A stretch of DNA of 64,000 nucleotides from Adenophora triphylla var. japonica. Lineage: Eukaryota; Streptophyta; Magnoliopsida; Asterales; Campanulaceae. The translations under genes were made by a program, and so were the position numbers. The stretch covers positions 1 to 64,000 of the forward strand of contig JAFEMH010002515.1 of the NCBI GenBank assembly GCA_022495995.1, read 5' to 3'. Shown here in pieces: positions 48,055 to 58,300 of the stretch; position 1 is the stretch's first letter, and each line of letters starts with the position of its first letter. The notes below the pieces were generated by a model that was given only the letters and a program-made list of their open reading frames with translations, did no database searches and was not told the DNA's origin.

Positions 48055-50310
48055 TGAAGCGTCTCCATATAGATCAATGGCCCGTCTAATCTTATCTTTG
48101 ACATCCGCAGATAAACTGTCATCCGTGAGCAACGAAAGTAGTATGCCTCGTGCCTCTACAACCCTAGGCGGTGGTGGAACGTTAACTAGGGCATCATGAT
48201 TCAGATTAGTAATCCGAACATGAGTCCTAGCCAGGAACCACTGCATATACGTGGAAGTAACAGATCGATGTGCTCACGGACGGGCCCCATCTACGCACCG
48301 GATCGAAACCCCCAAGCCGTCCTCTAACCAATCCTCCCATACATCATCACGCCCTCCATAGGACTTCTTGTACCCCTTTTCACCTGCTATCAATGAACAA
48401 TTTTGGGGGGAGCAAGATATGGGGTCTCTGGGATTTTCTGTCGGATCCCAAACCGGCGTGTAACACGGTCGAGCAAATACGCCTCCGTGATATCTGAAGC
48501 GTATAACCCCACGGAAGTATGAGGCCGGTAAAAGCGCCTGCGGGGTGGTGCCGTAGGGAGTCCCAAACAAACCTAAAAATGAATTTGTTAGACACCGTCA
48601 ACGAAATAATAATTTGTTAAACTTTAAATATAACTAACTCACCCTATCAACCGTCATCATGTTCAGGGTATACCGAAACTTCAATAGATGGGGCATATCC
48701 CTACCAGCCGTATCAGTACGTACCCATCTACGAGCCCTCGGGCCCTCCGTCCATAACGGGTCAATCTCTCCGGAAACCGGAAAGTGCTCGTATATCCAGC
48801 CCGCAAATGTATGAAATAAATAAGTTAACAATGTTATAACCATAAATGCATGTTGTAATTATTAAATGATTGTTAAATATTACCTCCAAAAGACTCAAAC
48901 AACCGCCAATCTGCTTGCATCCGTATCTAGATGCCTTCCCCAACTCCCGTATAGATATGCCAACCAGTGCCCCCAGGGATAGAGCCCCCACTCGTCAATA
49001 TCCACGCACAATGAAAGGTAGTCAGAGGGCATCTTATCTGAGTCTTGTCCACGAACAGTGGAGCCCGGGAGGAACATGATGTGCGTAGCGGCGCTCATCG
49101 TCGGTCATGTCGGAAGGGGACTCGAAAGGAACGGCGGAGGCCATCTAAAGAGTAGGTCGTCCCCTTCCGACATGTCTCAAGGCGTGCCCCGATACCGGCT
49201 ACGTCGAGGCTCGGATCCGCCTTCCCAACAGGCCACCCCGAGCAGTGATGCCTACAAATTGAAAATGAAATAATTAATAAAATTGATAAAATTTATGAAA
49301 TTGATAAAATTTATGTAATTTATAAAAAATAGACAACAAACAAGAATATACCTAGGATATGAGTGACGTCATGCATAGTGATCGTCATCTCACCCCACGG
49401 CATGTGGAAGGTATTAGTCTCGGGAGACCACCGTTCCACAAACGCCGTTAGGAGCGCCATGCTAGGCCGGCGAATGGTAGCATCATGTAGGAAATGGAGG
49501 CTGGTACCCTCAACACGAGCCCACCAAGCTCTATCATCCTCCCAGAAGAAGTATGGGAGAACCCGTTGATTCCAAACAAAAAATTATAATTAATACTCCT
49601 CTCGTTTCAAGATTCAGATGACATTTCGTATGCCAATACCCGAAATATTGGTGACATTTCGTATGTGTCCATACGAATGGTCACCAACATTTCGGGTATT
49701 GGCATACGAAATGTAAACTGATTCATCAGTTTACATTTCGTATGCCAATACTCGAAATGTTGGTGACCATTCGTATGGACACATACGAAATGTCACCAAC
49801 ATTTCGGGCATTGGCATACGAAATGTCATCTGATTCTTGATAATGTTTTGCAAATGGCTATTTAATAAACAAATCATATACTTACTTATCTAGAATCTGT
49901 GCCTCGTTTGGCGCTTCAACACCGGCTCACAAGTGGCGTTCTCCCATATCTTACGGGCTCGATGATGACCAAACCCGTACAACAACCGAACCTCCTCCGG
50001 CCGCCACCGGGTTACTCTTCACCGCCACCGGTCATCCTTAGACCCTTTCCCCTTTCTCGCCCGTGCCTCCCGCCTCTTTGCGAGGCCTCGCGCATACACT
50101 CTCCTCCGCCTCCTCCGCCTCCTCCTCCTCATCATCATCACTAGATAAATGTGCCTCCTGCACAGATGCACCTCGGGACCGAGTACGTGAAGATGAATCC
50201 TCACTAGAATAACTACCCTCACTATCACTCTCCTCAACCACAGGCTCCTCAATCACGACTTTCTTGTCGTGAATCTTTTTGCTCCGTTTATCTGCCTTAG
50301 CTGCAGCCAC
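48055..50310 (-). pseudogene. plant mobile domain (PMD, MAIN-like) gene carried by the MULE
   Basis: The N-terminal exon (50310-50038) encodes an acidic, serine-rich leader. Downstream blocks match the PMD family: LLYGFGHHRARKIWENATC (about 49970), VERWSPETNTFHMPWGEMTITMHDV (about 49440-49365), WGLYPWGHW and ISIRELGKASRYGCKQIGGCLSLLE (about 48990-48880), and WIYEHFP with PLWTEGPRARRWVR (about 48800-48715). A basic region with VWDPTENPRDPI (about 48430) and a tail ending LYGDAS (48055) follow. Introns separate the blocks, and a palindrome array fills one of them. Several frames disagree within blocks, so the copy is probably inactive. PMD proteins include MAIN and MAIL1, linked to transcript processing and silencing; PMD genes are known passengers of MULE and Gypsy elements. 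Confidence 0.72.
49608..49839. repeat. 232-bp near-perfect palindrome
   Basis: The two halves are inverted copies centred between 49723 and 49724 (AAACTGA-TTCA-TCAGTTT), symmetric out to the last paired bases (CAAGATTCAGATG against CATCTGATTCTTG). Each half is itself palindromic, built from TTCGTATGCCAATACCCGAA and TTCGTATGTGTCCATACGAA blocks. It lies between PMD exons. Confidence 0.92.
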
Positions 50311-50400
50311 TCCTCGGCCTTCCTCTTTCTATTAGAGGCCGTCGCGGGTTACGTCCCTACAAAAAATTAAATAAGAGACAGTTAATATTCAAGAACCAGT

Positions 50401-50690
50401 TGACATTTCGTGTGCCAATACCCGAAATGTTGGTGACATCTCGTATGTGTTCATACGAATGGTCACCAACATTTATATTGGCATACGAAATGTAAACCGA
50501 TGAATCGGTTACATTTCGTATGCCAATACCCGAAATGTTGGTGACCATTCGTATGAACACATACGAAATGTCACCAACATTTCGGATATTGGCATACGAA
50601 ATGTAAACTGATGAATCAGTTTACATTTCGTATGCCAATACCCGATATGTTGGTAACCATTCGTATGTGTTCATACGAAACGCACGCCGA
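50401..50690. repeat. second palindrome array, three head-to-head units
   Basis: It is made of the same unit as 49608-49839: two complete units and one cut unit, alternating in orientation, with symmetry centres near 50502 (AACCGATGAATCGGTT) and 50613 (AAACTGATGAATCAGTTT). It lies just upstream of the PMD N-terminal exon, where a promoter would be. Confidence 0.9.
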
Positions 50691-51130
50691 CAACTTCAAA
50701 TTTTAGGCACACAAATTCATATCCGATTCAAACAAAAAACCCAAATTAATGTTACGAAATCGCAATTAGAACCATTTAGGATACGTTTAAACAACATTAA
50801 GCATTATATAATCCATTTTAGGCATAAATTTGTTGTTGGGTTTCAAATTTAAAATCTAGGTTAAAAATAATTACTTTTGGAGCGGCGGAAGAAGTGACGG
50901 ACTTTCCACCGGTTTTAGGGAGGTTCAGCCTTCACCTGGGCGTGGTGGGCCCAAGGCTGGTTGGTCGAGTGAGAGAGAGAGAAGAGAGAGCGTCGTTGTT
51001 TTGCGTAGGTTTTGAGAGCGAGAGAGAATAGAACAGGGACGGCGTTTGAAATGGAGAGGGAGGGGAAGAATTTTTTTTTAAAAAGTATTTATATGGGCAT
51101 TTTAGTAATTTCATACTGCCTTGCATAAAT
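50691..51130. other. right subterminal region of the MULE
   Basis: No coding frame is supported. A CT/GA-rich stretch (50960-51060) lies near the right end. No hairpins of the TCGTRT type were seen here. Confidence 0.5.
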
Positions 51131-51145
51131 GGTGCCTTGTATATA
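51131..51145 (-). repeat. right terminal inverted repeat of the MULE
   Basis: GGTGCCTTGTATATA is the inverse of 33999-34013. ATGCAAGGCA-type sequence just inside (near 51118) resembles the second partial copy at the left end. Confidence 0.7.
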
Positions 51146-51163
51146 GTACTACCCTTTTAAGGC

Positions 51164-51789
51164 GGAGGGATTATTTGTTTGATTTCCATTGAAAGTCTAT
51201 GGTTGGATAGAAAAAAGAAAGTAGTGTAGTTGAGTAATTGTTGTGAGTATAACAAGTGTGTCAATTGACTTTGCCAAAATGTTTTTTTTTTCCAGATTAT
51301 TGTGGGACTGAGAGAGTATAATTTACAAATTGAGACGTTGCCAAAATGTGTTTTTTTTTTTTTTCCAGATTATTGTGAACGAGAGAGAGAGAGAGAGTAT
51401 AATTTTACTGTCATTTTCGTGGTTGACATTTGATTAAATATTTATAAAGTTATTTTATTCATTGTAAAATGAATGTCAAAAAAAAAAATTTAATTAAAAG
51501 CAAATTTATCTTTTTTTTGAATATTTATTTTGAGATTTTGGGACAAAGTAGTGATAGTTTTAGTATCATAAAATATTAAATATTATTATTGATACATTAT
51601 ATATTTTTAATGACATAGTAATTCTGAGAATTCATGAGGGTAAGTAAGAATTATCTTTCCGGGACCGAGGGAGTATTACACCTGAATTGGAATACTACTA
51701 AAAGAACAATCAATTTTAGGGGTAAATTTGTAAAATCCGACACATAGAGGATTGCTAAGTAAATATAAATAATACAAACTTCAACCCAT
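51164..51789. other. spacer with decayed Stowaway ends
   Basis: AT-rich DNA with three sequences that resemble Stowaway right ends (GGGACTGAGAGAGTATA near 51304, GAACGAGAGAGAG...GTATA near 51376, GGGACCGAGGGAGTATT near 51660). TTTTTCCAGATTATTGTG precedes the first two, suggesting a local duplication. No gene seen. Confidence 0.45.
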
Positions 51790-51932
51790 AGTTAATCTGT
51801 CACTTCATCCTTCACAGCACGCAGAAAACACAGTACTGCGACGACGACGACCGAAACCTTCCCGCGATCATCGCTACAGACGCTTTCCGGCTACTTATTC
51901 CCCCGTTCTGAATCTCCCTCGTAGTTTTTCCG
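51790..51932 (+). other. probable 5' UTR exon of the PTEN2 gene
   Basis: A GC-richer, non-coding stretch (ACGACGACGACCGAAACC, TTTCCGGCTACTTATTCCCC) ends at TTTTTCCG before GTAACTTC, a plausible donor. The coding start at 53128 has an in-frame TGA at 53101, so the start codon lies in a later exon and a leader intron of about 1.1 kb is likely (a possible acceptor TTGGCAG is near 53033). Inferred only. Confidence 0.4.
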
Positions 51933-53127
51933 GTAACTTCAATCTCACTCTCTTTGTTATTATTGATTACACATTTTTCCGGTCGCAGGATCAGTCCCCG
52001 TATGTGTATTTGGAGTTTGAGAGTTAATATACTCGTGCAAGTTTATAAAGCTTTAGTTGTTAACTTGAATTCAATTCCAAAATTAATGAGGGATACAGAT
52101 CAGAATAAATCGGGTGATATAGGATTCTAATTTTTGGATCCCGTGGATTAGGGAAAGTTTGAGCTGATTCATTGTTTAGAGAAATTAAAAGAATTGGTTC
52201 AACTGAGCTCATTCTAAAGCTTATTGTAATGTTTTATTCAACAGTTAGAAAGGTCAGCTGCCATGCGATGTCGTGTTGCATTTTGATACTAATAGTAATT
52301 GGGAGTAAGCAACCACTTTGGAAAGTCAATTTGGAACCCCAGCTGTACATTAGTAATCTTTGAGTTTGTGACACGTTAAATATGATCAACTTCAAATATG
52401 TTTTTTTTTTTTTTTCATAAACTGATTGGCTCTTAAGTTTGTTAAAGCAAAGGGAAGTATATGCACCTTAGTGTTGTGCCAGTTAAAAGTTTCAACTGTG
52501 AAGGTATGAAGACATAAAAGTTATGTTTTGGCAACTCAATTGCAAGCCTTAGACTTGAAATGGAGAGATCAATTATTTCTTGGTTGACTGTTATTCCCAT
52601 TCCGAGAAATTGCGTTGCCTGACATAGCGAAAATAATGTACTAAAGCAGTTGGCTAAAACTGAAGGAGGCCTTATAATTTAAAGGTCAGTGGTATCACGA
52701 GTCATCTAGGCGTGCTTGCAAGTCTCCAAAATAATATACAAAAAGATTTCACTTGCTTATGCCAGTGAAGAGACAAACCAAATTTGGTAATCAGATATAC
52801 AAAGGAGTTGAAGGCATAGAAACTTCAGGCGACACTGCTTACTGGCATATCGTTTTACAGATGTGAGAGAGGCATAATATAGGAGTTAATAATGGGTGCA
52901 AATGGTTTACTTCACCACAAAATGGGGCCATTATGCATTTTGATTTGTACTTTTATTTTGTCCTCATTTATTTGCTTTTCCATTTATAAACACATGATTA
53001 TTCCCCTCCCTCACTCATTATACTAATTGGCAGTGTGATTGTGATTTGAAGCAAGCAACAGTGACACCTTAATGCTCGATTAAGCTATTCTTTTGCTGGC
53101 TGATTTGAGAGTATTGTGGGGGGTAAA

Positions 53128-55321
53128 ATGAATCCAGGACCTGCTGATGCATCAACTAATGCTAAAGCTCCAGATATTCAAGCTTCTGCTGCTGTGGATT
53201 CTGGACCAGAGACTCGCAATGCACAATCAAAGCTATCTGCTTCTGGAATATCCACATGGGCCAAAAATTTAAAATTCCCCCATCCTTTGGCGGTCACGCA
53301 AGATTACCCACCAGAAAATACTGGGAAATCGACATTTGCTCGTTTTTCTAGTGGTTTGGGATTGCGCTCGTCCCCAAAGTCTCCTCCCGCAGATGATAGT
53401 CCTGAGGGTGCGACAACTCCGCCACAATCTGGTTTTATTGGAACTCTCACAAAAGGGTTTGTTGACTCATCTAAAAGTGCGGTGAAGGCTGTTCAGGTCA
53501 AGGCCCGTCATGTTGTTTCACAAAACAAACGAAGATACCAGGTGGGCGTATTGATGTTTTCTGTGATACCATTTCTGAGATAATGATTTTAACTTTTTTG
53601 TGTTTTGATTTCTAGTCACCCCAATCCTTTCTTGTTGTCTGAGTCTATAATTGTACTTCATTATATAGTTAACTGTTCATTAGCTGTGCTCTATCAAGAG
53701 CCTGCTTTTTTCATAAATATTCTGTACCTCTTCTTGCCTATAATGGGACATGCATTAGTGCAGTAAGCACCTGGGTGAACTAGGCCACCAAAAGCAAGCT
53801 CAAAAGTCCATGGATTATGTTGGTGCTAGCTGGTGGCTACTTAAAACTTAAAAGACAATCATTTTCCACATCTATACGACGTGAGATCAAGGTATTGCAA
53901 CCTCAACTTGACATCAAGGCCGACTTCGATCAACACCCGATTCAAGTGATTGCTATGATTGCTTTTCGAGTGATGAGGACACAACACCGTGTCTCACACA
54001 ACACTTTGTTCCAAAACTCCTGCCCTGACTCCTTTTTATACAATTCTAATTCCCTGAGCCTGAAAGTCCTTTTGCTGGCACCTGTACTATCCCACTGAGC
54101 ACCTGGTTGACCATCCATAGGCCTAACTAACTGTCCATGGATGATATTGATATCTAGTGGTAGTAGAGAAAGCCAAAATATCTTCCACAACTATCCGATG
54201 TGGGGTTGGATATTAGCTCTATTAACTTATTGTCTATTCCAAATTTTTCTTTTCATTGGTTCTTGCTAATGTATGTTTCGTATTAGCTGTTATTACAGAA
54301 CCTTGTTCTCAAGTGTTCACACCAACATGAGCATTGGGTTGTTGTTTTTAAACTTTTTTTGTTGCCAGGAAGGAGGATTCGATTTAGACATGACATACAT
54401 CACCGAGAACATAATTGCTATGGGGTTCCCTGCTGGGGATATGAGCTCCGGCTTTTTCGGATATGTTGAAGTAAACGCAATGAAAATCTTTTAAGATTAT
54501 CTGACATGCAGTATCTGTATTTTCTTTCTAATTCATTCATAAATATGATGTAGGGATTCTATCGGAACCATATGGAAGAAGTTATCAAGTTCTTTGAAAC
54601 CCATCACAAGGTAACTACAGTCACCAAAGCCATTCTCATACATCTTGTCCAGCCTCCCTTTTTTTGAATCATGTTTGGGCATTGTTGAAATTTTGTTGCT
54701 GGAACAGGGAGTATCTGTTGTATGTTGTTAAATTATTAATGCTTTGCCAATTGCTCAGCATCTCGTGGAAGACTGATGGTTGATACTTGAGACTGGGCTT
54801 TTTTTAATTGTGCATTTCTTTCTTTACTCAGTGAGAGGGGCTGTCTAGTCTTGACGTGTTCATTCGGTATACATTGTTGTATTATAGTAATAGACTGAGA
54901 TTAGAGTTATATTTAGTGATGCGAAACCCTCTATCTTACCAAGATGGTTTGTATGGTCCATGCATACTTATTGCATAGACAATGGAATATTATGATAATT
55001 CTGTGCATTTTAGATGTGACAACTTTGAGTTATAGGGTTATGCTTGTTATTGGGCCTAAATCGAACATGAAGCAAATAGGGTTGCAAGGTCCAAATACTG
55101 GAGGTGATTATCTGGTTTAGTTCCACAGATGGGCTGATTCTTCATGGTTTATTGTTTATTGGGAATTGGAGGGATGGGGGGAGATGATAGAATGAGCAAC
55201 AGTTGTGGGGAGAGGGAGTTGGACATTATATACGAATCAGAGGTGTGAGGGGGAGTGATGAGAGAGAGAGAGTGAGTGAAGGAAAGGGACACTTAGGAGA
55301 GAGCAAGATAGATCAGAGAAC

Positions 55322-55392
<71 letters not shown>

Positions 55393-58300
55393 AGATGGCA
55401 GGTGAAGCTTGATTGAAAATTGAGAGCTGTGCTGCAGGAGGAAAAACTACCCAAGTTTAGAATGATAGGGTTAGGAATTATGAAAAAAATTACAAAAGTT
55501 AACTATTTTACCTATCAGGAACATATCTGCTTCCAGTCTGGCCCAAAATCTTGTTTTTTGTTTGTTAGCGATACTATGTATTCTATGATTCAATAGTTTT
55601 TGGTTTGAATAATATTAGATCTATGTTTGCATTATACCTGAGGAAAATCTATTGTCTTACACATGGCTATCTCCTTGCTGATTGTAGAAAGTCCTCGTAA
55701 CTAGATGATCTACAGTCTTTATTGGTTTTAGCTGTTAAAAGAGAGCTATATTAGCTCCATATATTACTCCATCAGTTCTATAATAAATGTCGCATTGACT
55801 TGTCAACATTTTAAGAAGAGGCTTTGACCAATAAGCCCCTCAGTCAAATGAAAACGACCAATAAGGACAGACATTTTTGAAACTCGCCAATAAGTCATTC
55901 GAATTTTTGTGGTCCAAACTGCCCCTAGTGGCACGCACGTTGCTGGAAATCAAACTCCAGCATTAAGAGTGGTTGATATGCCCGCTTTCTTCTTCTCTCC
56001 TCATTTCTCTCTCCTCTTTCTCTTTCTTCCTTTTTTTTTTCCATCAAAATTTTAAAATGCAATATTCCAAAATCTAGAAATCGAAAAAATAATTTGAAAC
56101 GACCATTTTAATCGTATCATCAAGAAGAATCAAACAAGTACACTCATCATATGAGGTCAACAAATGTGAAATTGATTTCCCAGTTAATAAAAACACCAAC
56201 AACTGTGAAATTTGCCCTACGGTTCTAAAGGAATGACATAAATAACTGAGAAATCTACAACACAGTTATAATATAAACCAACTCTAGTCATAAACAACTG
56301 TGAAACCTATAAAACATTAATGTGAAATAGAATTCTCAGTTTATAATTTAAATAACTGTGAAATAGAATTCACAGTTATTTACACCAAAACCTGTGTCCA
56401 AGTTTCATGAGAAATATTAGTTGTTCACCAAACTCTAACAAAAATAACTGTGAAATACACATCACAGTTCAAAAATTTATCAGTTGTTTAAGCAAAATAA
56501 CCGTGAAATACACATCACAGTTATTTCACATAATCACGATAAACACAAATGGACACATACTCAACAAACTACAACCCAACAACAAGAAATACTCATAAAT
56601 ACGCAGACACATGTCGAGGAGAAACGTATAAGACGAGTTTGGGGTAGGGGTATTGTTATTTATAATTATTATAAAGAGACACAGGGACGGGGGTTTTGAT
56701 TTCAACCCAGTGATCCTAAGGTGAATATTGAAATGTGATGTTTTTATTGATAAATTTCACCCTATATCAGGGATTTATTGGTAAAAACCCCTTTTAAGAA
56801 ATGTGCTTTACTTGTTTGTGCATTGTTTGTACAATGGTAAAATTGCACCAATTTTATTTCCTTATTTGGAAACGTGACAATTATTTTGGGACGGACCAAA
56901 AAAGAAAGTGCGACATTTATTATGGGACGGAGGGAGTAGATGTTATTTACTTTAATTTTTTCATGGGAGATGATCATTTAATGCAGGTGGCAAATGGGCT
57001 ATTGTTGATCAACACTCTTCTAATATGAACACTTTACCGTGTGTGATCCATTTGCTACCATAGTTGTATTTCCACCCTTTCGATCTGAATCAGGAGTATT
57101 ACCATCATCTTTTAGAAGTTGAGATGGCTGACATGTTAGGCATGCACTGAATATTGATTTCTATTTAGCTTCTCTCACTTCTGTCTTTTTACTTCATCAA
57201 TTTTTCAATATTGTTCCAAAGTCTCTGTTTGCCTTTAAGTCTTAAGTTCACATCTTTAGGCTCCTCAACCCACTAACACAGACACTGAGACACATATATA
57301 ACAGTTGATTGGAATGCTTCTATCACATTTTTTTTCCTTTTCAGGATAAATACAAAGTGTACAATCTTTGTTTAGAGAGGTTGTATGATGCATCACTCTT
57401 CGAAGGAAAGGTATGTTGCTATTCGTTATTTATGCAGGGACGGGTACACAAAAAACAACCCTGGTTGGTTTTTAGAAAGTTGCGCCTTGTGCAAAATTGA
57501 AAGTCATAGAAAACATTTTGAGCAATTTTTTGATTCAATTATCTCCTTTTCAAAGAAAATCTTATTGCATCCTCTTATATGATATTTCTTATTCTCTCTG
57601 CAGGTTGCTAGTTTCCCATTTGATGACCATAACTGCCCCCCTATTCAACTCATAATATCATTTTGTCATAGTGCATACTCTTGGTTGAAAGAGGACATTG
57701 AGAATGTTGTAGTTGTGCACTGTAAGGCTGGAATGGCAAGGACTGGGTTAATGATTTCTAGTCTTCTTTTATATTTAAAGGTAAATTTTGTACTTTGCTC
57801 CACAAAATAACAGTGAAATGACAAACTTTAGGCACTTCATATTTGGCTGGTCTATACGCTTCAATGACGACATATTTGCATTCTATTTCCTGCAGTTTTT
57901 TCCCACAGCTGAAGAGTCTATAGACTACTACAACCAAAAGAGATGTTTTGATGGAAAAGGACTCGTTCTCCCGAGTCAGATTGTGAGTATAATTTTCATT
58001 TCTTATGGTTCACCACTTTAGAGTTTTTTCAGAATAAGTCTGATAAGCTCTTCCCTCTTTTGATGTTGTTATCTAATAGAGGTACGTCAAATACTTCGAG
58101 CGTGTCTTAACATACTTCAACGGAGAAAATCAGCCTGGTCGCAGGTATTCTTCCAGTAAAATTTTCTCTTATTTTCTTTTACTGATCAGATATCTGTGGT
58201 ACGTATTCGTCACGACTCTTCAATCTGAAATATTATATTTATATCTTCCATCAGAGTTTTTGGTCCTTGATAGAGCTTAATTCTTGATGGCTGATGATGC

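Larger units (their letters stand above)
33990..51154. mobile_element. Mutator-like element (MULE), about 17 kb, composite
   Basis: The outer ends share TATATACAAGGCACC in inverted orientation (33999-34013 and 51131-51145). TTTTAAGAC (33981-33989) and TTTTAAGGC (51155-51163) are a possible 9-base target duplication with one mismatch, the length typical of Mutator. Without the nested 8.4-kb LTR element it would be about 8.8 kb. Contents: hairpin cluster, 173-bp tandem array, transposase-OTU gene on +, long inverted repeat, plant mobile domain gene on -, and two palindrome arrays. Transposase homology and content are strong; the exact edges are moderate because the outer 9 bases of the ends match poorly. 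Confidence 0.72.
54611..57344 (+). other. intron 3 of PTEN2, enlarged by repeats
   Basis: It is 2.7 kb, far longer than its neighbours. Contents: a (GT)n(GA)n microsatellite at 55322-55391 and a Stowaway (55767-56936) split by a Mutator-type MITE. The remainder is ordinary AT-rich intron. Confidence 0.85.

Noticed and set aside
53820..54190. Possible SINE or other repeat in PTEN2 intron 1
   Set aside because: No poly-A tail, no box A/B pair and no target duplication could be found; left as unassigned intron sequence.
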